From the NCBI GenBank assembly GCA_902729315.2, contig LR746272.1, positions 11,340,327-11,404,326 on the forward strand: DNA of 64,000 nucleotides, written 5' to 3'. The position numbers and the translations under genes were made by a program. The notes beneath the pieces are model-generated. The model had not been told where the DNA came from. It saw nothing but the letters and a program-made list of their open reading frames with translations, and made no database searches. Positions 10,610 through 22,892 of the stretch are shown here, one piece after another. The first letter of the stretch is position 1. The number at the start of each line of letters is the position of its first letter. The DNA is from Spirodela intermedia (taxonomy: Eukaryota > Streptophyta > Magnoliopsida > Alismatales > Araceae).

Positions 10610-11750
10610 TGGATGAAATTATAACTGCAGGAATCTAATTTCCGGCCATCATTACAATGTGCCGCCACATGCAATGGAACCTAATTAAAACGTTTCCCCG
10701 TATCGGAAGAGGATCGATTCCGATGGTCTGTGTACAGTTAAGAGTGAAGGGGAGGAAATAGGGACCATCACAAGTTGCGTGGGATTACGGCTCAGATGAA
10801 TGCAACGTCTGACTTCAATACTTTCGAGTTGTTCCTCTCTTTTCTTTTTTCACGATGGAGAGAAAACCAGCACACGCTCTTGACGACGGAAACTCGGTGC
10901 GGCCGAATTAGTCCAGGACTTTGCTACACGTTGGGTCAGCTCAGCACCGCTGACCGACACAAATAATTATATTGGACGGCGCTAAGTTTCTGTCAACGAT
11001 TCTATAACAAAAGGTGAAGGAGACGACTTCGTAGAGAACAACAAAGTTGACTCCACCCAAATTACAGAAAACTAATTGAATTTAAGCAACTTGAATAGAG
11101 ACCCATTCTCCCAAGTAATATCATTTGTAAATTCCATCCACGCCTAATTGAGAAAAAACGTAAGAAACATCGAGGGTTATGGATAGTTCCAGATTTCTGT
11201 GAAATTTATACTATGGAGAAAAAGTTTTGATAATTGGTCTTTTGGAATTCGCTATTTCTTAAACCAGGCTAAAACACCCGATCATATGAAATTATCAAAC
11301 CTCGTGGTCTTGAAGTTTTCGGGATTCAAGAAGAGTTGAAAGGAACATAAACACTTCCAAACGGTCTGCTGATACTTGCAGATTCTTCAATTATATTCTA
11401 CACTTCTAAGCATCTTGCTAGAAGTCATAAAAGCAGATTATCTGATCATGTAATCTATATGTATCTCTAATCATGGGAGACCACTTCTTATGAGTGTCGA
11501 ATATAAAAAGCTTAACCCAGATACGAGTTTAAAGTTATGGATTGAACGTGTGGTTTTACTCTAAGTGCTTTGTGAGATGTGTATGGGAGCTAAGAAGACA
11601 TTTTTTACTGCGCTTCACTAGCACTTTCTAGTCTCAGCTCGTGTGAATATTGTGCACTTGACCTTATCGACACATAGGGATATTTAAATCTCCTAATGCA
11701 CCGGATATGCTAGGACTGATGACTGCGGAGGCCAAAACGCGAAAAATAAC
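10610..11750. repeat. Diverged third copy of the CRP flank
   Basis: Short ordered matches to copy A 2440-3120 are visible: ATGAAATTATAA near the left end, ATAGGGACC.TCA, AATTGGTCTT..GAAT...CTATTTCTTAAAC, GTGGTCTTGAAG, TATGGATTGAAC and GATATTTA..TCTCCTAATG. The matches keep order and strand but are broken by many changes, so this is an older duplicate than A/B. It lies upstream of CRP4 as its counterpart in copy A lies upstream of CRP2. Confidence 0.6.
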
Positions 11751-12128
11751 TTTGGCTCCGTACGTGGGAAACCGTATGAACTGCTATGACGGATTGCCGA
11801 ATGTTGCTCGATTTATCCTTCTCGAAAACAGAACGTAATGGAGAACTTGGCCGACGTCTTTCCACCCATCGGTTGGTTACTTCTGCGTTGATTCATAAGA
11901 AGTTGAAGAAGATTGGAAATCAGGCCAACAGGAAGCAGTCAACGCGTTTGGAGTTTACATAGAGTGACCTCAGGCAGAGTCCTTACAACGCGTAGAAAAA
12001 ATCACGAGTCGCTGTCATGAGGTACCGCATTTCGAAGCGCTTTCGCCTTAAATCGGGTGATTCGATCAGCCTGTGGTCTTAGTCAGCTGAATCGGTCAGA
12101 TTGGCTGATTCATGCGAAGAGCCTGTGG

Positions 12129-12181
12129 TCTTCTTCTTCTTCTTCTTCTTCTTCTTCTTCTTCTTCTTCTTCTTCTTCTTC
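12129..12181. repeat. (CTT)n microsatellite upstream of CRP4
   Basis: About 17 TTC/CTT units ending 19 bp before the CRP4 TATA box. Confidence 0.95.
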
Positions 12182-12199
12182 CCTGTGGAGTCCGGCCAC

Positions 12200-12206
12200 T
12201 ATAAAT
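12200..12206 (+). promoter_or_regulatory. TATA box of CRP4
   Basis: TATAAAT in the context GGCCACTATAAATTCCC, 75 bp before the CRP4 start codon and about 20 bp after the (CTT)n microsatellite. Position and sequence fit a core promoter. Confidence 0.6.
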
Positions 12207-12280
12207 TCCCCCCTGCCCAACATGCCATACTCAACCCTTCAATTCGATAGTTGTCTGAGTATTCTCCCTTGTTGAAAGGC

Positions 12281-12598
12281 ATGGCCTTCAGATGCTTGTC
12301 TCCTCGCCGCCTTACCTACTGTTTCCTCTTCTTACTCCTCGAGGTAGTGGTGATCAACGCCAACGATAATGAGGAAGTCCGGTCTCTGCTCGACAATTCT
12401 GAAAACAGGATACGCCATTGCAGGGGAGGCGAGCCAAACAATAGCTGCTGCAAAGGTATTAGCTATGTCCTCCAAAGAGAAAAGTGCCAGGGCACCTGCC
12501 GCCGCCTCAACGATATCAGCCACCCCCAGTTGACCCAAAAATGCTATAGCAGTGGGCTGTGCCTGCGTTGTGCAGGTTGCTCCTGCGCCAGTCCTTGA
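12281..12598 (+). CDS. CRP4: secreted 10-cysteine member of the CRP family
   Basis: Intronless ORF of 105 aa starting at the ATG of MAFRCLSPRR. An upstream TTG in frame is not a plausible plant start. The signal peptide spans about residues 1-27 (ends VVVINA). Cysteines at 47, 56, 57, 69, 73, 88, 94, 97, 100 and 102 keep the family spacing x8-CC-x11 and x14. The first family cysteine (position 41, now E) and the middle one of CxCxC (position 71, now G) are both missing. The core CRGGEPNNSCCKGI is intact. A TATAAAT box lies 81 bp upstream of the ATG, just after a (CTT)n tract. It is most similar to CRP2. Function unknown; likely an apoplastic peptide with five rather than six disulfides. Confidence 0.8.
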   Translation: MAFRCLSPRRLTYCFLFLLLEVVVINANDNEEVRSLLDNSENRIRHCRGGEPNNSCCKGISYVLQREKCQGTCRRLNDISHPQLTQKCYSSGLCLRCAGCSCASP

Positions 12599-13611
12599 AG
12601 CCGGCGATCGATTCTTCGGCGGTTCCTCGCTGTTGAGTGCGATCCTGAAAGAGTTGTCTGCGTCAACCATTCCCCAGTGGCTCCCCATTAGCGTTCTTCA
12701 GCTTCGTTGTTCTTATGATTGTACATTTGTTATTGTTATTCTACGTCCTTGCCAATCGGTGCGAGAAGAATTCGCAGTAACTCTACGTCCCTTCTAATAT
12801 AGATCAGGCCTTTGCAGTGGAAATAATAATAAATAATTTACCGTCGATCCAATTATTAGCAACCTTCAGTTATAAACTCCCGCCGAAGATTTTGCCTTGG
12901 TGAGAAATTATTGGGCCTGGAGTTATGGCCGGCCCGATCTGTCGCACGTGCGGAATGACGACGGCGAGGCTGAGTCTGAATAATCCCAGTGGGCGGGACT
13001 TGTCCCCTATCCGCGTGCTACACTACGACTCGGCGGTGACGACACCGCGCGGAGAGGATCTCGTCACCGACTTCCGCCAACTGTATCGAGATTCCGGTGG
13101 TTTTCTAGTGACTGAATGGCCCTCCCGCGCCTCCCAGGCCCGCTTCCGATGGTCGCCGCCGCCGCCGACGAATCGAGAGAGGACGAAGGATCGCGGCGGA
13201 GTTAATGCTGTCAACCCCCCGGCCTTCCCCTCTTTAGATTGGTTCGTCAATCTACTGAAAGTCCTGAATCTGAACGAAATAAGGGTGAGATCGTCATCGT
13301 CCTCGCTTTGGGCTGGTTTTTTTTTAATCGTCGTCCGATTCTCTGCGTATGGTAGTTTCTCCTCCGAGACGGTCTATGCGGCCCATCTTCCTACTTTGTC
13401 CTTCTGACTAGCGTTTCGTCCTCCCCGGCGCCGGGAACTGAAGCTCTCTGATCTCTTCGATTGAAATCCCTTCTTCTTAGAGGGGCTGATATTCCGGCCG
13501 TTTGAGTGAGACCGATTTTTTTAATATCCGGAGCTCCTCCCTGTATTCTTCTGTCCAGGTCTGGAAGATCATCCCCGGGAACTGTGAATTGAGATCAAGT
13601 GTAGGAAAGCA
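12599..13611. other. CRP4 3' flank and promoter/5'UTR of the phosphofructokinase gene
   Basis: No convincing gene. A GC-rich stretch from about 12920 to 13480 carries an open frame of 160 codons, but it shows no domain and probably belongs to the promoter or 5' leader of the downstream gene. Confidence 0.5.
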
Positions 13612-16600
13612 ATGGAGATCGAAGAGGAATACCCCGCGAAACTTCTCCAAGGTGACAACGGCTACGTGCTCGAAGACGTCCCACACCTTTCTGATTACAT
13701 TAAGGACCTTCCGGTAAGTGTCGATTTTTTTTTTAAAATCTGACCTTTTTTCATTGTAGCCAGGACGCCTCTGGTATTCTGTTGTTTCTTCTCCTTTTTT
13801 CGTCCGACTGCCTTGATTGCTCCGACTCTGCGATTTGGATATGAGCTGATTGTCCCCGAGATTCTTCAAGGAGCTTTTGATCTTGTTGGTGCTATGGTAA
13901 ACTCTGTGGAAGCACCTGATAGCAACAAAAAGAAATATATGTACTGTGCTCCTTCTGGTTACCAGAGTTTAGAATCGGGCTATGTACTTTCCGTTGTCTC
14001 CCCTTTGTGTCTCGTTCTTGAAGTCGAATTTATACACTAAAAAACTGTAGCTTTTATAGCCTTGACAACTATCCTGGGTGGAGTCAAGAAATAGTTTCAT
14101 CTGATTTTGTTGTTGACAGAGTTTTTTGTGCTTGAGTTTTCTTACCCATTTTTTCTTTGGCAGACATACTCGAACCCATTGCAGAACAATCCAGCTTATT
14201 CGGTTGTGAAGTAAGTCCATGAATCATGTGATTACTGTTGACGATTTTGCAATTTTCGTAATGATATTGTATATCTGGATAATTAACAAGTATTATCTTA
14301 TGAATAGGCAGTACTTTGTTGATTACGACGATAGCGTTCCTCAGAAGGTAAGTCCCTGCTGTCCTTTCAAATCTTGTTACTTTGCTAGTTTGCCATAATT
14401 TTTCATGATTTATCTTTTATTCTGTAGATTGTGGTTCACAAGACTAGCCCTAGAGGCACACATTTCAGACGTGCTGGGCCCCGGCAAAAGGTATGTTACA
14501 TTTAGATAACCATTGCTAAAATCCCAGCTTAATTCAATAATGCTGGTCATTAACTTTTTCCTTGTTCTTAGGTGTACTTTGATTCAGATGAAGTGCGTGC
14601 ATGCATTGTTACGTGTGGAGGCCTTTGTCCTGGACTTAATACGGTTATTAGGGAGATAGTCTGTGGATTATCCCATATGTATGGTGTACACAGAATTCTC
14701 GGGATAGAGGTGAGTTGGCATAGTTTATGGTTTATGCATGCATACACGATAGCCCAGTTTCTCTGGTGTCCCAATGCGTAGCTGATAGTCTCTTATGCAA
14801 TTGAGATGACTAATGAGTATAATCTTCCCATTCTCCCCAATGCCATTGAACATGCATTCGTCATGGGAATGTGATTGAGATTTTTGATATGGTAGCCATG
14901 AAAGACTTATTATCATTAAAAAAAAATGGCATGATACCCATTTGTTGTTTATCCATGAGCGAGATCCAGCAATTGGTTTCCAACCATTGATCTTCCAGAA
15001 GCTCGCAGCCACAGATTTTATGTTCATAGATATTGGTCCTCCGCCCTAAAATAAATCAGCGCCTCATCAAATGCCGGCGCCTCCCTGGCATTCTCATGAT
15101 ACATCTTCAACGCCTATCCTTCAGTTTGCTTGTCTTCCTCGTCATTAGAGGTGGCGTCATTTTGCAGAGTATCAAATCATCTTTTCACCCTCTATTACAT
15201 CAATCTTCTGCTTATCTATTTCTGTCAAATCTTCTGAGCTTATTTAAATGGAATTTTGTGTGCGAGAGCTGATGACAATTATGGGACGCACAGGGAGGCT
15301 ACAGGGGTTTCTATGCACGTAATACAATTCCTTTAACACCCAAGTCTGTCAATGATATCCATAAGCGTGGGGGCACTATCCTTGGCACTTCACGAGGTGG
15401 ACATGACACCAAAAAGATTGTTGATAATATTCAAGACCGTGAAATTAACCAGGTAACTGAAAAGTATATGTGTCCCCATTATAACTTTCCTTCTAACCAA
15501 ATTCTGCCTAGTTAAATACACTACCGAGGTTAAAATCTTGTTATGTCCTTAGGTCTACATTATTGGGGGAGATGGAACGCAGATGGGAGCATCTCTCATT
15601 TTCGAGGTAATAGGACTTAAATATTCATCTTTGTGTGGTTTGTTGTCACTCTTTTCTTCATCACTTTTTTATGCAGAGATTTTCCATTAAGAGAACGATT
15701 AAGTCCAATTTTTATGATCGAGTAGTTTATTTGATCAATTACATAACAGAATTTTGTACCATGCAGGAAGTTAGAAGGCGTGGCCTAAAGGTTGCTGTTG
15801 TTGGGATTCCAAAGACCATAGACAATGACATTGTGGTAATTGTCCCGTAGATCTGCTGTCATGCCCAATTTGTGGGAGCTTCTTCTACTGCCTCTCCTCT
15901 TGCATATCATTTTGTTGTAACTGTTTTGTGATGCTAAGATTATGTGCTTTGCAGGTCATTGATAAGTCCTTTGGTTTTGATACTGCTGTTGAAGAGGCAC
16001 AAAGGGCCATTGGTGCTGCACATGTTGAAGCTGAAAGTTCTGAAAACGGCATTGGTGTTGTGAAGCTAATGGGTCGCTATAGTGGTGTGTATCTTTTTTT
16101 GTTGCAGTAGCAGCTAATTTCCAATGTATAGTAACTATGTTTCTTTTGGCCTTGGCTGTGAATACTCCCGTTTCTCGTTTCATTGAACTCCGTGTGTACT
16201 GCAAGATATTGAGGCTGACAGCTCCGAATGGAATCAAGCTTCTTTATAAAACTCAGTTTTTCTTTCTATGTTGCAGTTATAAAAACAAAAATGAAAATGA
16301 AAAAAGGGATATAGTAGACATTGGAAAGAATGAGGATTTTTTTTTTCTTCTATATGTTACTTTTGTAGTTATCTGGAGGACAGAAACTTCTATTTACATA
16401 CACCTCAGATGTATCGCATCATGCACCTTAAAAATTCATGGATTCTGTAAACATCAATCCCAGACATAAATTTTGAAAGCTTGTTGGTTGTTTTGTCTGA
16501 GCCCCTGTGATTACTCGGTCTTTTTTTATCATTATTCCATAAGTCAATTCGGAACTTTATTCTCTAGAATCTCCACCGGAATTTTGCCACCGAAATTGGT

Positions 16601-19333
16601 TTACTGTGGGTTTTTTTTTTCAGATTTATTTTGTTGATCATTGAATAGTAGAGAATACTGTGAGTTCAAAGATGAGAGATGGGTTACTTATTCTGTAACA
16701 TTATCATATTATCCGAAGATATTGCACAAAACTATTTATTGAAATAATACTCAGGCTTGCTCCAATATTTCATTAATCTAGTGAAAATGGAGGACCGTGT
16801 TACCAAATTTCTATTGGATGATGAGAGAGTTTTGGGCTTTGAGGTCGTGGAGTTAAATACATTGCACAGTTACCTGATTTTCTTTTCCTCTAATGTGTAC
16901 TCAGGCTTTATTGCGATGTATGCTACTCTTGCCAGCCGAGATGTGGTATGCTTTACTGCTTAGCTTTCCTCTTGTGTCTCCACTGTTTACTCTGTTACAA
17001 TAATACATTGCATTTTTTTTCTTATACACAAGATTGTTTTGCTGTGCATCTCTTAGGATTGTTGCTTGATTCCCGAGTCACCTTTTTACCTGGAGGGAGC
17101 AGGAGGGCTCTTCGAGTTCATTGAGAAGCGGCTCAAGGAAAATGGCCACATGGTTCTTGTTGTAGCCGAGGGTGCTGGACAGGAGCTCATCGCTGAGAGC
17201 ATGAGGTCCACGGACTTGCAGGATCCTTCTGGGAACAAGCTTCTTCTTGATGTGGGGTTGTGGTTGTCTCAAAAAATTAAGGTAGCTTCTGAATCCTAAT
17301 CTGTCTGCAGATTACACATGAACATGAATGGTCTTGTACTTTACTGTCCAAAACTAAATGTAGGTTTTGTTGATTACAGTGTAATGATCATTTTATGTAC
17401 AAAATCATTTACAGATATATAAATTTAAGCATTCATGAACCTTGCTCAGCAAAAGTTACTGTGTTTTTCTCATATTATAAACATTTGTATTTGTGTTGTG
17501 TAGGAACATTTTACAAAGAAACCACAGATGGTCATAAACCTAAAATACATAGGTCGATCCCCTGAAACTCTTTATTATTTGTTTCACTTGGTCATTCGCA
17601 ATCTGGGTGACATTGTCGGTATATTATGCAGATCCGACGTATATGATTCGCGCTATTCCAAGTAATGCATCTGACAACGTGTACTGCACTCTTCTGGCTC
17701 AAAGTGCCGTCCATGGTGCAATGGCAGGATACACAGGCTTCACTTCAGGACTTGTAAATGGAAGGCAAACTTACATTCCATTCTATGTAAGCACAGGATC
17801 TAATATTATATTTCATGAAACCTGTTGAAGCTCATGATTGCATGTCATCTTGGCTTTTTAAGTCCTGTGAAGGCTTCACTTTTTCCTGTCTTGAAGCATA
17901 TTTCAATTTATGATTTCTCGGGACTCAAATGATGCTTGATGAAGCATTTTCCTCATTAGTGAACAAGTTAAACAGTTAGGGTTTGATTACATTCTTTTTT
18001 CCTTCTCTTTTAGTAGTCTTCAAGCAGCCTAAAAGGCAGTGCATATTGCTGAAGACCAATTCACGATTCTTGCATTCAGCCTTCGTACTGTTGAGCCTTT
18101 TTCAAAAAGGACTCTAATTTTTCGAAAACTTAGATATAACAGTTATTATCGTTTGTTGTGTATAATAACCACAATCTAATGATTGTAAAGTATATATAAC
18201 CAAGTCAACATCTTGATTTCAGAGATGGTCGTCATAAGTTTCATATATATACTTTTTTTATAATGTATAAATGATGAATTGCTCTCTATTTGTACTAATG
18301 AATTTCATGCATGCCTCACGTAAGCCAGGGTCTGATTTATCACATTCACGTTTGTTGGTCTTCGCCCATTCCTTTACATTAGAACCACTGTTATACTTTC
18401 ACTCAGCAATCATTGCACTATGACCAACCTTAGAAAATGGTACTTTTTTTCTCTTTTGAATAGAAAACCAGGAAGCCCTTTCGTGATCATTTGGTAAATG
18501 CACACCTTATTTTGGCGTCCATGATTTGATAATCAAACACCTGTGCATAGCCCTGCGATATATTCTCAGCTGTTACAATTAAATTTTAATATGCAAGTCC
18601 GTCTATTTCCCATTGGAATGGCAGGTGCGACCTGATCTTTGCCTTTTCGTTATGTCCTGTACAATTCCTGATCATCTACAGTAACGTTGGAATTAATTAA
18701 ACTTCCTAAACCCCCAATAGTTGAACAATTTATATTCCTAAATCTTGTTCAGTGAAACGGAACTATGCCTTGGTTTCCAGTTGATTGCCCAGTCATCGCC
18801 AATACACGCCCAAACTAGATTCCAATGGCACTGATAGACATAGTAGAGAGACATCTTTGATTCAGCATCAGCCTTTCCATCAAGAACATCTATGAAGCGA
18901 AGTTCTGTTCTTCAATTTATACGTCACCAGCTATAAACCCCTTCCAAGGAGGAATAGCATCTCAACCGACCAGATGTTAGAATATACAGTAAATAATTGG
19001 ATTAATATCTCTTCTTTAACTACCTAAATAAAATTTCAAACTGTCATCTTTACAATTCTATGTTTACTGCTACACTGATCAATATGCGATTATTCGTGAC
19101 ACAATTATTGTCATTTACAGAGGGTGACAGAGAGCAGAAATAAGGTGGTGATTACTGACAGAATGTGGGCGAGGCTGCTGTCCTCCACCAATCAACCGAG
19201 TTTTCTCAGCCATGAAGACATTGAGGAAGCAGCGAGGGAGGAAGCACCTTCCACCCCGCAGCAGGATAGTGCCATTGGCCCAGATGGCAATCTCGTGCCC
19301 TCAGCGCATCAGTCTGAAAATGGCAATATCTGA
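13612..19333 (+). CDS. PFK: ATP-dependent 6-phosphofructokinase (plant PFK3-like)
   Basis: Phosphorylates fructose 6-phosphate with ATP, the committed step of glycolysis; no transit peptide is seen, so probably cytosolic. Fourteen exons: 13612-13713, 14164-14210, 14308-14347, 14428-14490, 14572-14709, 15294-15452, 15553-15606, 15767-15835, 15955-16084, 16905-16945, 17057-17281, 17504-17552, 17632-17786 and 19121-19333. They join in phase to 494 aa, the usual plant length. Landmarks: CGGLCPGLN near residue 100, GGDGTQ at 188-193 (the Gly marks ATP rather than pyrophosphate use), catalytic PKTIDND at 216-222, MGRYSG at 263-268, then [10 protein letters not shown] and DPTYMIRA. All junctions are GT-AG. 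The start fits the PFK3 family start (ends [13 protein letters not shown]). Intron 13 is long (1.33 kb). Closest by eye to Arabidopsis PFK3; the exact paralogue is not certain. Confidence 0.95.
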
Positions 19334-19450
19334 GAAGGGAGGACTCATGACTACTAGAATAGCAGGCTTATGTGATTACTTGCAATGAGGCTTTTTGTTT
19401 GACTTATTTTATCCTGCTGATGTGAACTTGCTGACTTCTGAGATTGGTGT

Positions 19451-19456
19451 AATAAA
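19451..19456 (+). terminator. Poly(A) signal of the PFK gene
   Basis: AATAAA 118 bp after the stop codon, a normal 3'UTR distance. Confidence 0.5.
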
Positions 19457-21940
19457 AAGGCGGCAGGAAGGTCAACAATAAGGTACTCAGCATTCTAGCA
19501 TTCCCACGTTTAGACATTCTTCTTCATTTCCCCCCAAGTGTATGCGTTTCTTTGTGCTATTTTCCTGCAAAAATCTACCGTCTCGATTCTACTGAAAAGC
19601 TCCACTGAAAACTTTTTAGCTGAGAGTTGACCTTTTGCATAGGTCAACCGTCTGCCTCAGTTATTCCCATCCATGGAATAACCCATCTGGTTGGCTATGG
19701 TGGTGAGAACTCATGTTTCCTAGGTCTTATGAAAGGGGATCAGGTCTTCATTTAGCATGCCATTCTCTCTGGTTAGTCCCACAACAAATTGAGACCTCTC
19801 GTTGTGAAGATCTCTATCTCAAAGAAGCACCTCTGGGCGCCTGTGTTCCGACCGAGTTGGCTCAAATCAGTTCTTCCCATTTAAAATCCCACCAAATCAG
19901 TTGAATCCAAGCGCAGCAAGTTGTTCTTGGCGATGGAATTTCCATTCCATCCAAGCACACAAGGCATTCACAAACATTAGTACGTATAAATATAACTGAT
20001 ATACATACATGTACCCTGCATGGATATTAGAATAATGTACTACTATATGATGAATAGAGCATGTGCCCAGCGTATGATTTTCATGCCAAAGCTGAAGCAA
20101 CCATGCATTGATGATTATGGAGGCATAACAGAACATGCAGACTCAAGAACAAGAACAAGAGCAACACTCAAGAAAAAAAATAAAAGATCTTGGCTAGAGC
20201 TGCCGTGGAGCTTGATGTGGAAACAGAAGAGGATCAGTAGTACTGTTTGAGGATGAAACGGATCTAGCATAAAAAGAGCAAAAAGCATTAATATAGAATC
20301 TTGACCTGGGCATACGATTGTTCACTCGTTTCAGCACAAGTTGCGCAAGATCCTTCTAAAATCTAAATAAGTAATAAAAAAATTCATTTTTCTGTCAGTA
20401 CTCACTCCCTCGTAGGATGCTGTGTTCAATCAAGCTCACGAGATTATCTTACTCTGAAACTTCTTCAGGCATTGGACACCAGAATAGTCATCAAATCCCT
20501 GCAAAAAACAGAAGATCAGCAGCTTGCAGCACAGTCGAAATATAATCATAAGTCAAAGCGTTGAAGCTGAAGCTCCTGAACACTTGATGACATGCCTGAA
20601 AACAGTGCATCAAAGTGGTTTCAGCACAAAACTGCACAACCAATCGTTGAGAGCCACGGTGGCAAACCAAGACACAGGCCAAATGAACTGTAGAGTTAAC
20701 GCTGGAAACGAAAATCTTGACAACATCGGGAGTAAGAAAGAAAAAGGTCACCAATGAATAAACGAAAAGATGACGGAAAAAAAAATTAGAGAAGAGAAAG
20801 AGAAGAACTGGGCACGCACAACGGGTTTGAGTTGCGAAGGAAAAAAAATGAAAAGAAACCAAGAAAGTAAAAAAAAAATGAGATCAAATAAATAAATAAA
20901 TGCATGGGTAAAAGACGAGGAAATGAATGAAACAAAATAAATAAAAACAAGATTACGAAGAGATTAGTGATGCATGAAAGTTTTAATTAGAGGAAAAAGG
21001 AACAAGATAACGAAATGGGAAATTAGACGGATTAAAAAAAATTCATCTGGAGCAATAAAGAATGAAAGAGAAAATGACCCACAGCTCAATTGATCACAAT
21101 CGGAAACAGATTGAAAATTAGAATATTTGTTGATAAATAAGAAGAGGACATGGAGTTTAATATAACGATGATGTCACATTTAAGGGGGAGGCATTCGTCA
21201 AATTATATCTGTAGATCTAACATTGATCAATGAAAAAATATTTTAAAAAGCTCATTCTGATTCTTATGCCAAAAGAAAATAAATCAGAAACCCATGATCA
21301 ATGCAAATCGAATATCTACAGAAAAAATAGTAAAAGACATGGATCAACGGTCAACGCTTTTTCTGACCATCACTAGACAACCGTAGTTCAGTCTAGACTG
21401 GCTGTCTCCAACAGATGCCCAAAATAGAGTCCCAAGGAGAATGGGGTTAGATCCCATTAATATGATCGAAATAATCATATGAAACATCTTACAACCGGCA
21501 GAAAGTTTGGTGGAGCTGAATCTGAGCTAATAATGCTCTGATGCGGTCAAAATCACTCTGAAAGGTGTGATGAAAGGGACCCAGTGCGGCGCTTGAGGAT
21601 CTGAACGCGCGATAGAACGATCACCGAACTTTGCTGCGTCACCACAAAGATCCCACCTTCGCAGCTGCACGCACCGTCATAAAATTATCCTCGTCGATAA
21701 TCTTCTTCTTTTTCACTCATGAATATCCTTTCAGAGCCAGACCACTCCCAAACAGGTGTCTTCTAAACGGGCCTGACATGGCTGCAAAATTGCTGGGCAG
21801 ACATCAACGTGTCGTGTGATCGGACATCCAGAACAGGTAAGCCTCGTCACTTCGCCTGCTTCGTGCCCTCCGCCTGCTCTCCGACAAGGGCAGCAGGGAC
21901 GGCCCCGGCTCCGGCGGCCACGTTCTCCTCCGCACTCTCT
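19457..21940. other. Intergenic, A/T-rich
   Basis: No supported gene. From about 20740 to 21350 the plus strand is very A-rich and low in complexity. A short GC-richer segment from about 21840 onward is the oleosin promoter. Confidence 0.5.
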
Positions 21941-21946
21941 CTAAAC

Positions 21947-22034
21947 CATGCAAAGCTCCCAACTTTCCGACACCCCGATGCGCTGTCGCCCGTCTCCCAC
22001 CCTCACGCCCCCCCTCTCTCTCCTCCTATAAGAG
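21947..22034 (+). promoter_or_regulatory. Oleosin promoter: RY element and TATA box
   Basis: CATGCA (RY core, bound by B3 factors such as FUS3/ABI3 in seed genes) at 21947-21952 and TATAAGAG at 22027-22034, about 107 bp before the ATG. The spacing of 75 bp between them is typical of seed-storage promoters. The seed expression is inferred. Confidence 0.55.
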
Positions 22035-22140
22035 TTCCTCCGCCATCCATTTCACTCCCCTGTTCTCCACCTCGCCGTCGCTGGTTGAACAGAAGGGAAA
22101 GAGAAAGAGAGAAAGAGAGAGAGAGAGCCAGGAGAGGGAA

Positions 22141-22605
22141 ATGGCGGAGCAGCAGAGGAACATCCAGCAAAGGATGTCCGAGTCGGGAAGCCCAGCGACC
22201 CGGCAGACGGTGAAGTTTCTCACGGCGGCGAGCATCGGCACGGCCCTGCTGCTGCTGTCGGGGCTCACCATGACGGGGACCGTGGTCTGCCTGGTCCTGG
22301 CCACGCCGGCGCTGGTGCTGTTCAGCCCCATCCTCGTGCCGGCGGGGATAGTCATCGCCATGGCTACCGCCGGGTTCTTCCTCTCCGGCGGGTTCGGCGT
22401 GGCGGCGATGTCCGCACTCGCCTGGATCTATAACTACGTGACCGGGAAGCACCCACCGGGCGCCGACCAGCTCGACTCCGCGCGCATGAAGCTGATGAGC
22501 ACCGCGCGGGACGTAAAGGAGCGCGCCAAGGAGTACGGCCACTTCGTCCAGAACAAGGCCCACGAGGTCACCAGCCACACCCCCGCTACCGCCGCCGCCT
22601 CCTAA
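22141..22605 (+). CDS. Oleosin (oil-body structural protein)
   Basis: Coats the surface of seed or pollen oil bodies and keeps them from fusing. Single exon, 154 aa. A short polar N-terminus (about 1-24) is followed by a long uncharged hydrophobic hairpin (about 25-98). The hairpin is bent by the proline knot [12 protein letters not shown] at 56-67, which fits PX5SPX3P exactly. The amphipathic C-terminus begins [19 protein letters not shown] and continues as a charged helix ([10 protein letters not shown]). The C-terminal part resembles the seed type of angiosperm oleosins. A (GA)n tract sits just before the ATG and a (CT)n tract just after the stop. The 3' end faces that of the EPSIN1-like gene, with only about 290 bp between the two stop codons. 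Confidence 0.95.
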   Translation: MAEQQRNIQQRMSESGSPATRQTVKFLTAASIGTALLLLSGLTMTGTVVCLVLATPALVLFSPILVPAGIVIAMATAGFFLSGGFGVAAMSALAWIYNYVTGKHPPGADQLDSARMKLMSTARDVKERAKEYGHFVQNKAHEVTSHTPATAAAS

Positions 22606-22730
22606 GAGAGAGAAACCACAGAACCTTCCTCTCTCTCTCTCTCTCTCTCTCTCCTGTCACTGCCTCTACCACTTTACCAGTAATAATACCCGACTTTCAT
22701 GCAGAAGCCCATGAACGCGTTTTATTCGGC

Positions 22731-22736
22731 AAGCAG
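22731..22736 (-). terminator. Poly(A) signal of the EPSIN1-like gene
   Basis: TTTATT on the plus strand reads AATAAA on the minus strand, 157 bp past the epsin stop and only about 125 bp from the oleosin stop. Confidence 0.5.
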
Positions 22737-22892
22737 AAGTCCTTACTTCAAATGACGAAGAAAAATACCAAGGCATTTAAATGTATGCCATATGAACGAC
22801 GCACCGCATGTCGACGATCCCGAGCATTCAAGTTTTAAAAAAGATAAAAAAAAGATAAAAACTTGCGTGAAAGAAACCCCAATGATGTTGAT

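Noticed and set aside
12251-12280. Longer CRP4 starting ten codons upstream
   Set aside because: The codon there is TTG, not ATG. The ATG at 12281 matches the MAF start of CRP2 and precedes the signal peptide directly.
1333-12598. CRP proteins as GASA/snakin peptides (also 12 cysteines with a CC pair)
   Set aside because: GASA domains place the CC after six earlier short-spaced cysteines and end KCP. Here the CC is cysteine 3-4 and is followed by CxCxC, so the spacing does not fit.
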